Below the pieces are notes generated by a model. The model ran no database searches, was not told the origin of the DNA, and saw nothing but the letters and a program-made list of their open reading frames with translations. Shown piece after piece: positions 6,953 to 14,166 of a DNA stretch of 35,215 bases. How positions within the stretch are numbered: the first letter of the stretch is position 1; every line of letters starts with the position of its first letter. The stretch comes from CAG-791 sp002390025. Its GTDB lineage: Bacteria > Bacillota > Clostridia > Lachnospirales > Lachnospiraceae. Both the position numbers and the translations under genes were made by a program. The stretch covers positions 1-35,215 of the forward strand of contig CAMNLR010000147.1 in assembly GCA_946543465.1 (NCBI GenBank), in the 5' to 3' direction.

Positions 6953-7711
6953 ATGAATTCTGACAAAACAAACCGGGCCAATCTGCCCGCTGCAATACTG
7001 GTTTTTGCGCTGCTGATCCTGTGGCAGATGCTGGCGATGGGCATGGATGCAGCCTATATTTTACCCACACCGATCCAGGTGTTGCAGAAACTCTGGGAGC
7101 TGCGAGGACCGCTCTTTACCGCTCACCTTCCCGCTACAATGTCGGTGGTCGCGATCGGACTGATCATTTCTATCGTACTGGGAATGGCGCTGGCAATCCT
7201 GATGGACGCAAGTCCTGTCGCGGAAAAAGCGCTTTACCCGCTGGTGATCGCATCGCAGACGATCCCCACGACAGCACTGGCTCCGCTTTTCGTACTCTGG
7301 TTCGGCTATTCGATCTGGAGCAAGGTCCTTGTCACCGTGCTCATGACCTTTTTCCCTGTGACGATCACAGTATTTGACGGCTTCCGGTCCGTTCGGACGG
7401 AAATGAAGGAGTTGATGTTCTGTATGGGGGCCGATGAGCGGCAGATGTTCATGAAGCTCAAGCTTCCTGCTGTTCTGCCCTTCTTTTTCTCGGCACTCAA
7501 AATGGCGGTGCCTCTCTCTGTGATCGGTGCGGCAATCGGAGAGTGGCTCGGAGCCCAGAGCGGACTTGGATATTTCAGCCGCCGCATGATGACGCAGCTG
7601 GACGGCGCGGGAGTTTTTGCCCCCATACTGCTTTTGTCGGTTGCCGCGATGCTGCTCACGGCTGTCGTTACATTTTTGGAACGACGCCTTGTCACATGGC
7701 GGAATGAATAA
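6953..7711 (+). CDS. thiX: ABC transporter permease, thiamine-precursor type (ThiX-like)
   Basis: 252-residue integral membrane permease of the BPD_transp_1 family. About six helices are apparent: residues 10-28 (AAILVFALLILWQMLAM), 62-85 (TMSVVAIGLIISIVLGMALAI), 95-125, 128-146, then two more after about 180. The cytoplasmic EAA-type loop is MGADERQMFMKLKLPAVLPFF, which docks the ATPase. The C-terminal GAAIGEWLGAQSGLGYFSRR segment is typical of the TauC/SsuC/ThiX branch. ATG 6953 has AGGAGG at 6941-6946. The longer in-frame start at 6896 lacks such a site and would extend back toward the repeat array. Confidence 0.9.
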   Translation: MNSDKTNRANLPAAILVFALLILWQMLAMGMDAAYILPTPIQVLQKLWELRGPLFTAHLPATMSVVAIGLIISIVLGMALAILMDASPVAEKALYPLVIASQTIPTTALAPLFVLWFGYSIWSKVLVTVLMTFFPVTITVFDGFRSVRTEMKELMFCMGADERQMFMKLKLPAVLPFFFSALKMAVPLSVIGAAIGEWLGAQSGLGYFSRRMMTQLDGAGVFAPILLLSVAAMLLTAVVTFLERRLVTWRNE

Positions 7712-7749
7712 TGAACCGGCTATTCTTTACTTATTTGTTTGGGCGCTCA

Positions 7750-7798
7750 TCAAATGTCCGCGAATGCTCGAGAGAGCCCGGCATTTGCGGACATTTGA
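7750..7798 (+). other. 18-bp intercistronic hairpin before the binding-protein gene
   Basis: 7750-7767 (TCAAATGTCCGCGAATGC) pairs with 7781-7798 with a single G-T type mismatch around a 13-base loop. There is no U-run, so it is unlikely to be a terminator. Placed just ahead of the solute-binding protein, it may stabilise the downstream mRNA so that binding protein exceeds permease. Confidence 0.75.
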
Positions 7799-7839
7799 CC
7801 AGCTGTTTATTCATAACTAAATCCAGGAGGAATATGACT

Positions 7840-8964
7840 ATGATGAAAAAGTGGAATGTCGGAAAACGCCTTTTAAGTATTATGCTGGCGTCTGCACTTG
7901 GAATTGTTCTCTGCACCGGCTGCGGCGGTTCACAGGGCGGCAGCACGCAGAGTGGCCCCGGGGAGACGGCTGCTGTGGAAAGCACACAGACTGCCGCGTC
8001 TCCGGAAGCGGCCTCCGCCGAGCAGGAAGCGGCTGGAAAAGAAAAAACCGGGGACCTTCGAAAGATGGATGTCGTTCTTGACTGGTATCCCAATGCCCTG
8101 CACGCTTTTCTCTATACGGCAATCGAGCGCGGCTATTTTGCCGATGAGGGACTGGATGTCAACATACGTTTCCCGGCAAATGACAATGATGCGATTGCGC
8201 TGACAGCCGCCGGAAAGGCCGAGATCGGCCTGTTTTATGAGCATGACGCGATCCAGGCGGTGGCTGATCAGGATGTGCACATCAAGTCGATCGGTGCGGT
8301 CGTTCAGTCTCCCCTCAATGTCATTCTTTCCCTTGCAGACAAAAATATCAAGGAGCCCAAAGATATGGCGGGCAAAAAGATCGGTTATGCCGGAACGGCA
8401 CTCAGCGAGGCTCTGGTACGTACCATGCTTAAAGAAAGCGGTGAAGATCCGGAAAATGTGGAACTGATCAATGTCGGTTTCGAGCTGATGAGCTCCATGA
8501 CAACCAATCAGGTCGACGCAACGATCGGGTGCCTTGTCAACCACGAAGTTCCCCAGCTTGAGGAAGAGGGATTCGACGTCAATTATTTCCTTGTCAACGA
8601 ATACGGAATCCCCAATTACTATGAAGCTGTTTTCCTGGCAAATGATGAGCTGATCGAGAATGAGCCGGAGACGCTTGCCGGTTTCCTGCGCGCCTGCGCG
8701 AAGGGCTTTGATGATTTCCAGGCTGACCCTGATGCCTGCCTCCAGATCCTGCTCGAAAATCAGAGTGAAGAGAACTTCCCGCTTTCTCCCACTGTGGAGA
8801 AAAAGTCCTGTGAGACCCTTCTGCCTCTCATGGAGACTGCGGATGCCCCCTTCCTCAGCCAGACAGCAGAAAACTGGCAGGAGAATATTGACTGGATGTA
8901 TAAAGAGGGTCTGATCAAAAACAAAATCGAGCCCTCCGATGTATTTACGACAATAGACTATTGA
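7840..8964 (+). CDS. thiY: Thiamine-precursor (HMP/formylaminopyrimidine) ABC substrate-binding lipoprotein (ThiY-like)
   Basis: About 374 residues. It starts with a lipoprotein signal (positive MMKKWNVGKRLL, hydrophobic SIMLASALGIVL, lipobox ending CTGC), then a low-complexity linker rich in Ser, Ala and Glu, then an NMT1/THI5-like periplasmic-binding fold from about residue 70. Marker segments are VVLDWYPNALHAFLYTAIER, GYFADEGLDV, GLFYEHD and IGYAGTALSEALV. DWYPN is highly typical of HMP-precursor binders. AGGAGG at 7825-7830 best fits ATG 7840; ATG 7834 and 7843 are also possible. An in-frame ATG at 7711 would run through the upstream hairpin and lose the signal peptide, so it was rejected. 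It is the last gene of the riboswitch operon. Confidence 0.9.
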   Translation: MMKKWNVGKRLLSIMLASALGIVLCTGCGGSQGGSTQSGPGETAAVESTQTAASPEAASAEQEAAGKEKTGDLRKMDVVLDWYPNALHAFLYTAIERGYFADEGLDVNIRFPANDNDAIALTAAGKAEIGLFYEHDAIQAVADQDVHIKSIGAVVQSPLNVILSLADKNIKEPKDMAGKKIGYAGTALSEALVRTMLKESGEDPENVELINVGFELMSSMTTNQVDATIGCLVNHEVPQLEEEGFDVNYFLVNEYGIPNYYEAVFLANDELIENEPETLAGFLRACAKGFDDFQADPDACLQILLENQSEENFPLSPTVEKKSCETLLPLMETADAPFLSQTAENWQENIDWMYKEGLIKNKIEPSDVFTTIDY

Positions 8965-9070
8965 TTTGCAGACATTATGTGTGTCAGATGTTACAAATCC
9001 CATTGTTTATTCCCGTCTTTGCTTTCTAAAATAGTATTTCATCAGTTCTATATTGCTGACACACAAAAAG

Positions 9071-9112
9071 AGCCTGTACCGGTACTTATGCTGCCGGTAC
9101 GGGCTGTCTTTT
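9071..9112 (+). terminator. Terminator of the thiamine operon
   Basis: AGCCTGTACCGGTA (9071-9084) pairs with TGCCGGTACGGGCT (9092-9105), followed by GTCTTTTTCC. It is a clear Rho-independent signal. Confidence 0.88.
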
Positions 9113-9249
9113 TCCACGTCGTAATATATGGTATAATACTATGCCGTAATACATGAAAGACTGGCTTGACGCAGCCTGTCGGTGCAGACAGAACACAGAG
9201 GCTTTTCAATACAAAGATATATAAAGTTTTAAAAAAGGAGAAAAACCCT

Positions 9250-9378
9250 ATGCGAGGTATGGAAGGATATATGAAGGGTGTTAATCTGGGAGGCTGGCTC
9301 TCACAGTTCGACGCCCCGACGAAGGAACACTTTGACACCTTCATTACGGAAGAGGACATCCGCCGCATTGCGCCCTGA
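9250..9378 (+). pseudogene. N-terminal remnant of a GH5-type glycoside hydrolase
   Basis: Only 42 codons remain. MKGVNLGGWLSQ followed by THETA-like helix residues KEHFDTFITEEDIRRIA closely follows the opening of GH5 exo-beta-glucanase/cellulase proteins, which are usually over 300 residues. The ribosome binding site (AAGGAG, 9235-9240) and a TATAAT-like box at 9132-9137 survive, so a peptide might still be made. The frame stops right where the first barrel strand should follow. No catalytic Glu is present, so it cannot be an enzyme. Confidence 0.7.
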
Positions 9379-9418
9379 CCGAATCCGCAAAACCCCGAAA
9401 ATCTTACTCTGGTGAAAT

Positions 9419-9691
9419 ATGTATATCGAGCGAACGGACAATATGAAGGAGCTGTTTCACGAGCCTCCAGTATTGTGTGGAAGGGACCTTATTCTCAGGC
9501 CTCTTGTGCGACCGGATGCGAAAGAACTGCAGGACCATCGGGGAATCGAGATCATTACCGCCAGTACTATGGTGGAGAACCATGCTTCGGCGCATGTTCT
9601 TGAGAATAACGGATTCACACTGGTTAATCGTGCGGTCGATGAGGACTGGGGCTTCCCGCAGCCGACGCCTGCGGACAAATGGATCAGATAA
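9419..9691 (+). pseudogene. GNAT acetyltransferase remnant with central deletion
   Basis: The frame encodes a normal GNAT N-terminus (LFHEPPVLCGRDLILRPL) joined after about 15 residues to a normal GNAT C-terminus (IEIITASTMVENHASAHVLE, then NNGFTLVNRAVDEDWGF and a PTPADKWIR end). The core holding the acetyl-CoA pyrophosphate loop (Q/RxxGxG/A) is missing. Intact relatives are near 170-190 residues, compared with at most 90 here. The deletion is in frame, so a stable but inactive protein is possible. It follows the GH5 remnant and suggests local erosion of a small gene block. Confidence 0.7.
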
Positions 9692-9805
9692 AGGAGTAAC
9701 GAATACCGGCGAGCACTCCGACGAGGGCAAGACGGCGCTATCATTATCAATAGACAACATTAGGAAGGGACTATCCCGCAACACAAAGAACAGTGAGGTT
9801 TACAC

Positions 9806-10528
9806 ATGGGCAAAATAGCAGAAGGTATTATAGATAAGCTAAGTATTATCGGCTTCTTTAACGTTATTATTTCCGGGGGAGTGTTTTTATACGGAATCTC
9901 ACCGATTCTGGATCGATACGCACCGGGATTATTTTATACGAAGCTGGGATTGGAAAAAGATCTTGAAAAAGCGCTCGTAGCATGCCTTTTGTGCTATATC
10001 TTTGGGAGCGTACTGAAATGTTTGCAGCTGTTGTTTTTCGGCGGGATGAAGACAAGCGTTGTAAACAGATGTATGAACGGTATGCGCAAAGCGAAGAACG
10101 GCATGCAGGAATACATCATTTCAAGCAATAAGTATCAGAGAAAGGATATCTTTGAGCTTGCGTCTAAGCTATTCGAGGATAGAAATCTGGGGAAATTTAA
10201 CCCGAAAGATAAAGAAATGTGTCAATATTTCTTCGAATACTGTAAGCTCAGCAATTCGATCAATGGATTTGGAAACAGGGCTTTTCAATTGAGTGAGTCG
10301 GCTGCATTTTACCAGCAGGTGGCGATTGCCTTTTTTTCGCTGGTACTGATCGGGATCCTGTTGTCGGTTTTCACCAATAACAATGCATTGCCGTATTGCA
10401 TCGGATATCTGGCGCTCGGAGTCGTCTTCTTGAGCAGGGCATACCATTGCCTCATAAATTGGGCAGGAACGGTTCTGGCGACCTATGAAGTATTGGCCGA
10501 CAATGGCGCGGAGAAGAAAAAACAGTAA
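9806..10528 (+). CDS. Multi-pass membrane protein of unknown function
   Basis: 240 residues with likely helices at about 13-32 (IIGFFNVIISGGVFLYGI), 53-75 (LVACLLCYIFGSVLKCLQLLFF), 170-192 (QVAIAFFSLVLIGILLSVF) and 197-214 (LPYCIGYLALGVVFLSRA). Between the two helix pairs lies a charged cytoplasmic-like domain of about 90 residues with KYQRKDIFELASKLFEDR and a KEMCQYFFEYCKLSN segment. The start at 9806 has a GTGAGG site at 9791-9796. The gene stands alone and its codon use looks somewhat more AT-rich than its neighbours, consistent with transfer. I do not recognise the family. A two-plus-two helix layout with a central soluble domain is seen in some defence-associated effectors, but nothing here proves such a role. 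Confidence 0.75.
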   Translation: MGKIAEGIIDKLSIIGFFNVIISGGVFLYGISPILDRYAPGLFYTKLGLEKDLEKALVACLLCYIFGSVLKCLQLLFFGGMKTSVVNRCMNGMRKAKNGMQEYIISSNKYQRKDIFELASKLFEDRNLGKFNPKDKEMCQYFFEYCKLSNSINGFGNRAFQLSESAAFYQQVAIAFFSLVLIGILLSVFTNNNALPYCIGYLALGVVFLSRAYHCLINWAGTVLATYEVLADNGAEKKKQ

Positions 10529-10670
10529 TAACCGGCGGAACAAACAGAACGGACGGAAGGAAGCAACGGAAACAATGTGTCACATCCATAATGACCGGAC
10601 TGCAGCAAGGTCATTGGAAATGGAAGTGAAAAGAGCGAAAATTCTTGTCGATACAAGATTTTTTACTCAA

Positions 10671-10765
10671 GAGGTTTGCGTCGAAGCGACGCAAACCTCC
10701 GCCGGATCCTATAGGAGAAACCGCTTACACGGCTTTCTCCTCGGGGGTCTCAGCGCAGAAGCGCT
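10671..10765 (+). promoter_or_regulatory. Structured leader with three successive hairpins
   Basis: A perfect 13-bp stem (10671-10683 with 10687-10699, triloop AAG), a 7+3 bp stem (10714-10723 with 10730-10740) and a 5-bp stem followed by TTTT (10752-10765) precede the ribosome binding site AAGGAGG of the dehydrogenase gene. None looks like a standard terminator except perhaps the weak third. A cis-regulatory RNA is possible; no known riboswitch consensus was recognised. The rest of 10529-10670 shows nothing clear. Confidence 0.5.
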
Positions 10766-10783
10766 TTTACAAGGAGGAAGCCC

Positions 10784-11827
10784 ATGAGCATTATCACATT
10801 TGTATGCGCAGGACAGATGAACTCGGCCATCACTTTCCCGGCCTTTGAAAACGGCCATGAGGTAAGACTTGTAGGCTCCCCTCTGGACAGAGACATCATC
10901 GACGGCCTTCGCAAGGACAATTTCCATATCACTCTGAAGAGAACCCTACATGACGGGATCAAATACTATCAGATCGAGGAGCTGCAGGAGGCGCTTGAAG
11001 GCGCGGACCTGATCCTGGGCGGCGTCAGCAGCTTCGGCCTGGACTGGTTCTGCGACGAGATCCTTCCGGTCCTCCCGGAGGAGGTCCCGCTTCTGACCGT
11101 CACAAAGGGCATGGTCGACCTGGAGGACGGCACCCTGGTCCCCTATCCCGCCGTTTTCGAACAGCGTCAGCCTGCAGGAAAGCATATCAATTTCAACGCC
11201 ATCGGCGGCCCCTGCACCAGCTATGAGCTGGCAGATCACGATGACAGCCATGTTGCCTTCTGCGGCAAAGACATGGAGACCTTGAAGAAGATCAAAGCCC
11301 TGCTTGCGACAGACTACTATCACATCAGTCTCTCCACCGATGTCGTCGGCGTGGAGTGCGCCGTGGCCATGAAAAACGCCTATGCACTCGGCGTCTCTCT
11401 GGCAGTCGGCCTGGCGGAAAAGCGCGATGGAAAGATCGGCGCCGTCCACTACAATTCCCAGGCAGCCCTCTTCGGACAGGGGGTGAAAGAGATGATGCAG
11501 CTGCTGGCCCTGATCGGCGGCGGCCCCGAGAATATCATTCACGGCGCGGGTGACCTCTATGTCACGATCTTCGGCGGACGGACCCGCAGGATCGGAACCC
11601 TGCTGGGGAGAGGCCTGACCTTTGACCAGGCCATGGAGGAACTGAAGGGAGTCACCCTCGAATCCATCGTCATCGCGACCAGGACCGCAAGAGCAGTCAG
11701 AAAGCTGGCGGAACGCGGCCTGGTCAGTCTGGACGACTATCCCCTCCTCATGCATGTGGACGAGATCATCAACCGGGGTGCCGAGGTCAATATTCCCTGG
11801 GACAAGTTCACAACGCTTGTGCGATGA
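10784..11827 (+). CDS. NAD(P)-dependent glycerol-3-phosphate dehydrogenase-like protein
   Basis: 347 residues of the GpsA fold (Rossmann domain followed by an all-helical dimer domain). GpsA reduces dihydroxyacetone phosphate to sn-glycerol 3-phosphate for phospholipid synthesis. Family landmarks are K108 in VTKGMVDLEDGT, the VVGVECAVAMKNAYALG block with K197, GGGPENIIHGAGDLYVT, FGGRTRRIG with LGRG, and a late VTLESIVIATR segment. The N-terminal dinucleotide motif is unusual: CAGQMNSA stands where GAGxxGTA is expected. The start has AAGGAGG at 10771-10777. It may be a functional variant acting on another phosphorylated ketone; a separate standard gpsA elsewhere in the genome would support that. 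Confidence 0.8.
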   Translation: MSIITFVCAGQMNSAITFPAFENGHEVRLVGSPLDRDIIDGLRKDNFHITLKRTLHDGIKYYQIEELQEALEGADLILGGVSSFGLDWFCDEILPVLPEEVPLLTVTKGMVDLEDGTLVPYPAVFEQRQPAGKHINFNAIGGPCTSYELADHDDSHVAFCGKDMETLKKIKALLATDYYHISLSTDVVGVECAVAMKNAYALGVSLAVGLAEKRDGKIGAVHYNSQAALFGQGVKEMMQLLALIGGGPENIIHGAGDLYVTIFGGRTRRIGTLLGRGLTFDQAMEELKGVTLESIVIATRTARAVRKLAERGLVSLDDYPLLMHVDEIINRGAEVNIPWDKFTTLVR

Positions 11828-11843
11828 AACGCTATGAAGAATA

Positions 11844-11903
11844 AAAAAACACCGGTGCAATCTCCTGACAGAGCTGATCAGGGAAACTGCACCGGTGTTT
11901 TTT
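11844..11903 (+). terminator. Rho-independent terminator after the dehydrogenase
   Basis: ACACCGGTGCA (11849-11859) pairs with TGCACCGGTGT (11888-11898). Inner TCTCCTGA and TCAGGGA arms extend the stem. A-rich and T-rich flanks make it possibly bidirectional. 11904-12103 holds nothing further recognised. Confidence 0.88.
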
Positions 11904-12103
11904 ATGATTTCCGGACAGGAAATGGAAACAGAAATGTCTCAGAATATTTTCGCCCGTTTCAGACGAATAGGAAAAGTGATGTTGAGAGGCTTATCCTGAG
12001 AAGAAAGCCAGGCGCCGATGATCGACAGGGGAGTCTGCGCTGGCTCTTTTCTGCTGCAGGCATAAGCTCAGACATAGGATGTTGTAAAAATGGCAGTCTT
12101 AAG

Positions 12104-12943
12104 CTACGAGGTTTGCAGATAAAACTCATCCAGGACATACTGCCGGAGCCGGTTGTAGAGGGCATAATCCCTGCCGCCGACACTGACCCCGTCAAGCTGG
12201 TCCGCGCGCAGGCAGAGATTGCTGGAGCTGGTGACAATGATCTCATCTGCCTCGAAGAGTTCCTCCAGGCTGAATGCTTCTTCGCGGAAAGGAATACCAA
12301 GAGCACTGCAGGCCCGCAGCAGGTGGGCCCTGGCAATTCCGGGCAGGATCAGATGGTCTGTCGGAGCCGTATACAGTGTCCCGTTTTTCAGGATATGTAC
12401 GTTGCTGTGGGCGCATTCGGTCACACGCCCCCCGGGCCGGTAGAAGACTGCCTCGGCGCAGCCCGCTTTCTTTGCTTTCTGCGATGCCATCACTGAGGGG
12501 ATCAGATTGAGCGTCTTGATGTCGCAGTGGAAAAAGCGCGTGTCCTCCGCTGTCACCAGCTGAATAGGCCTGTGTCCATCGGATATTTCAGCGGGCGTGA
12601 GCGTGATCCAGAGATTTCCCGGCCCTTCTGTGAAAGCATGTTTCCTGGTCCCGGTTCCCCGTGTCACCTGGTAATAGACAAACAGATTTCCCGTATCCAT
12701 CTTCTGCACAAGACGATTCAGCAGATCCTTCAGCTCCTGCTTGCTGACAGGCATGATGATCTTCAGAGCGTCTGCGTTTCGAAAAAAGCGGTCCACATGC
12801 TCATCCAGCGCAAAAATATGATAATTCCTGCAGGGGCCGGCATCATACACCCCGTCCCCGAACCAGGAAGCGCGGTCGTTCATAGGGATCGTCATCTGGT
12901 CCAGAGGACCATAGGTCCCGTTGTAATATCCAAGTCTTTCCAT
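12104..12943 (-). CDS. dat: D-amino acid aminotransferase-like protein (class IV, PLP)
   Basis: 279 residues of the class IV (fold-type IV) aminotransferase family, as in D-alanine transaminase and branched-chain aminotransferase. The PLP lysine is K143 in HCDIKTLNLIPSVMA, a context very typical of Dat. E176 (GRVTECAHSNVHI) would contact the pyridine nitrogen. YYNGTYGPLDQMTIPMNDR and FGDGVYD are the expected N-terminal blocks, and LPGIARAHLL is the phosphate-binding loop. I used ATG 12943, which has AAAGGA just upstream on the minus strand; the longer frame to 12997 adds a Lys-rich tail without support. It is divergent from the LysR regulator, which may control it. 4-amino-4-deoxychorismate lyase is a less likely alternative. 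Confidence 0.87.
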   Translation of the reverse strand: MERLGYYNGTYGPLDQMTIPMNDRASWFGDGVYDAGPCRNYHIFALDEHVDRFFRNADALKIIMPVSKQELKDLLNRLVQKMDTGNLFVYYQVTRGTGTRKHAFTEGPGNLWITLTPAEISDGHRPIQLVTAEDTRFFHCDIKTLNLIPSVMASQKAKKAGCAEAVFYRPGGRVTECAHSNVHILKNGTLYTAPTDHLILPGIARAHLLRACSALGIPFREEAFSLEELFEADEIIVTSSSNLCLRADQLDGVSVGGRDYALYNRLRQYVLDEFYLQTS

Positions 12944-13154
12944 ATGTATTTTTTCCTTTGGCTTTTTTAAAAAGTCTTTCCGCCGCAACTGTCCCACGGT
13001 CCGGAAATACAGCTATAGACGGCACATCATGTAATGACACCCGCGGGACAGTCTGCACTATGTCTTTTTCTCAGTTCATACGATAGCATGCTGCACAACA
13101 GATTGAAAACTGTATTTAGCATGTGTAAAATACAGGTAAATATCTGTGTTAATT

Positions 13155-13176
13155 CAAGACTCGCTTGCGAATCTTG
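13155..13176. promoter_or_regulatory. Inverted repeat in the dat-lysR divergent region
   Basis: CAAGACTCGC (13155-13164) and GCGAATCTTG (13167-13176) form a palindrome with one mismatch, about 40 bases before the regulator start. It is a candidate LysR-type binding site. The remaining 270-base divergent gap is AT-rich with no other clear signal. Confidence 0.45.
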
Positions 13177-13213
13177 CGCGATGAAGAATAAATATCTGCA
13201 TTGAGGACTGCGC

Positions 13214-14131
13214 ATGAATTTATTACACATGACTTATTTTATTGCAGTCGTGGAACATGAGAGTATCTCGGGGGCGGCACAGTCCCTGTTTATCACACAG
13301 CAGACCCTGAGCTCCCATGTGGCAGCCATGGAAAAAGAACTGGGGACCAGCCTTTTTGACAGGAGACCGAAATTCCGCCTGACACAGGCGGGAGAAATTT
13401 TTTACCGCTACTGTGTCCGCTTTCGTGAATTGAATGATGCCATGGTCAGCGAGTTTCGGGACCTGTCAGGAGAGATCAGCGATATCCTGCGTGTCGGCAT
13501 ATCCCAGACAAGGAGCAGGATTCTCATGCCATCGATCCTGGTCCGCATGCACAGAGAGCTTCCGCGGGTCCAGGTCCGCCTGACGGAGCAGACCAATGAG
13601 GCTCTGATCCAAAAGCTTCTGAAAGGCCAGCTCGATCTGATGATCGGCGATGTTCCGGACCACCCCGACATCCAAAAAGAAATGATGTACCGGGAATCCA
13701 TGGTCTTGACCATTTCCGAAAAGATGATGCCGGAAAAACAACTGGAGGAACTGACACGTTCGAAGGACCTTGGTATCCTGGCGGGGGTTCCCTTTGTTAT
13801 GAATACGCAGAATGATATTGCCGGCCGGTACGGTGCCTCTATTATGGAGTCCATCGGCATGATCCCCCGTATCGCGGCGGTTTCTGACAGCGCGGAGACT
13901 TGTCTGCAGATGTGCCTTGACGGTCTGGGAGCCTATATCTGTCCCGATCTTTATGTCCGTTTTTACCAGGTTAAATTTGCAGATCTCCATGTTATTCCAC
14001 TGGAGTATTCCTACGGAATCTGTCTGGCGCAGAGGAAGGGACTCTATGAGAAACGGAGTGTACGGGCATTCTGCAAGTACTGCCTGGAGACATGGCAGGA
14101 TTCTCAGACAGAAAACCCTGTAACAGAGTAA
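13214..14131 (+). CDS. LysR-family transcriptional regulator
   Basis: 305 residues, the usual LysR length. The N-terminal winged helix-turn-helix is clear (residues 1-60: HMTYFIAVVEHESISGAAQS, then TQQTLSSHVAAMEKELGTSL and FDRRPKFRLTQAG). A linker helix follows, then the periplasmic-binding-like effector domain from about 95, with QVRLTEQTNEALIQKLLKG and the LDLMIGDVPDHPDI block. No amino-acid change in the DNA-binding helix seems disruptive. It is divergent from the dat-like gene, the classical layout for a LysR activator and its target. The following mannose isomerase gene lies only 35 bases downstream and could also be co-transcribed. The effector is unknown. Confidence 0.9.
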   Translation: MNLLHMTYFIAVVEHESISGAAQSLFITQQTLSSHVAAMEKELGTSLFDRRPKFRLTQAGEIFYRYCVRFRELNDAMVSEFRDLSGEISDILRVGISQTRSRILMPSILVRMHRELPRVQVRLTEQTNEALIQKLLKGQLDLMIGDVPDHPDIQKEMMYRESMVLTISEKMMPEKQLEELTRSKDLGILAGVPFVMNTQNDIAGRYGASIMESIGMIPRIAAVSDSAETCLQMCLDGLGAYICPDLYVRFYQVKFADLHVIPLEYSYGICLAQRKGLYEKRSVRAFCKYCLETWQDSQTENPVTE

Positions 14132-14166
14132 AAAGAAAAGCAGGTGTTTCTTTGAAAGGAGCTCTT

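Noticed and set aside
7711..7833. N-terminal extension of the binding protein from ATG 7711
   Set aside because: It would run through the 18-bp hairpin and bury the lipoprotein signal; AGGAGG before 7840 fits the shorter form.
7930..9003. 357-codon minus-strand frame
   Set aside because: Antisense to the thiamine-precursor binding protein; no start signal and no family features.
10671..10699. Terminator of the orphan membrane protein gene
   Set aside because: The stem is perfect but is followed by CGCCGGATCC with no U-run; it is better seen as part of a leader.
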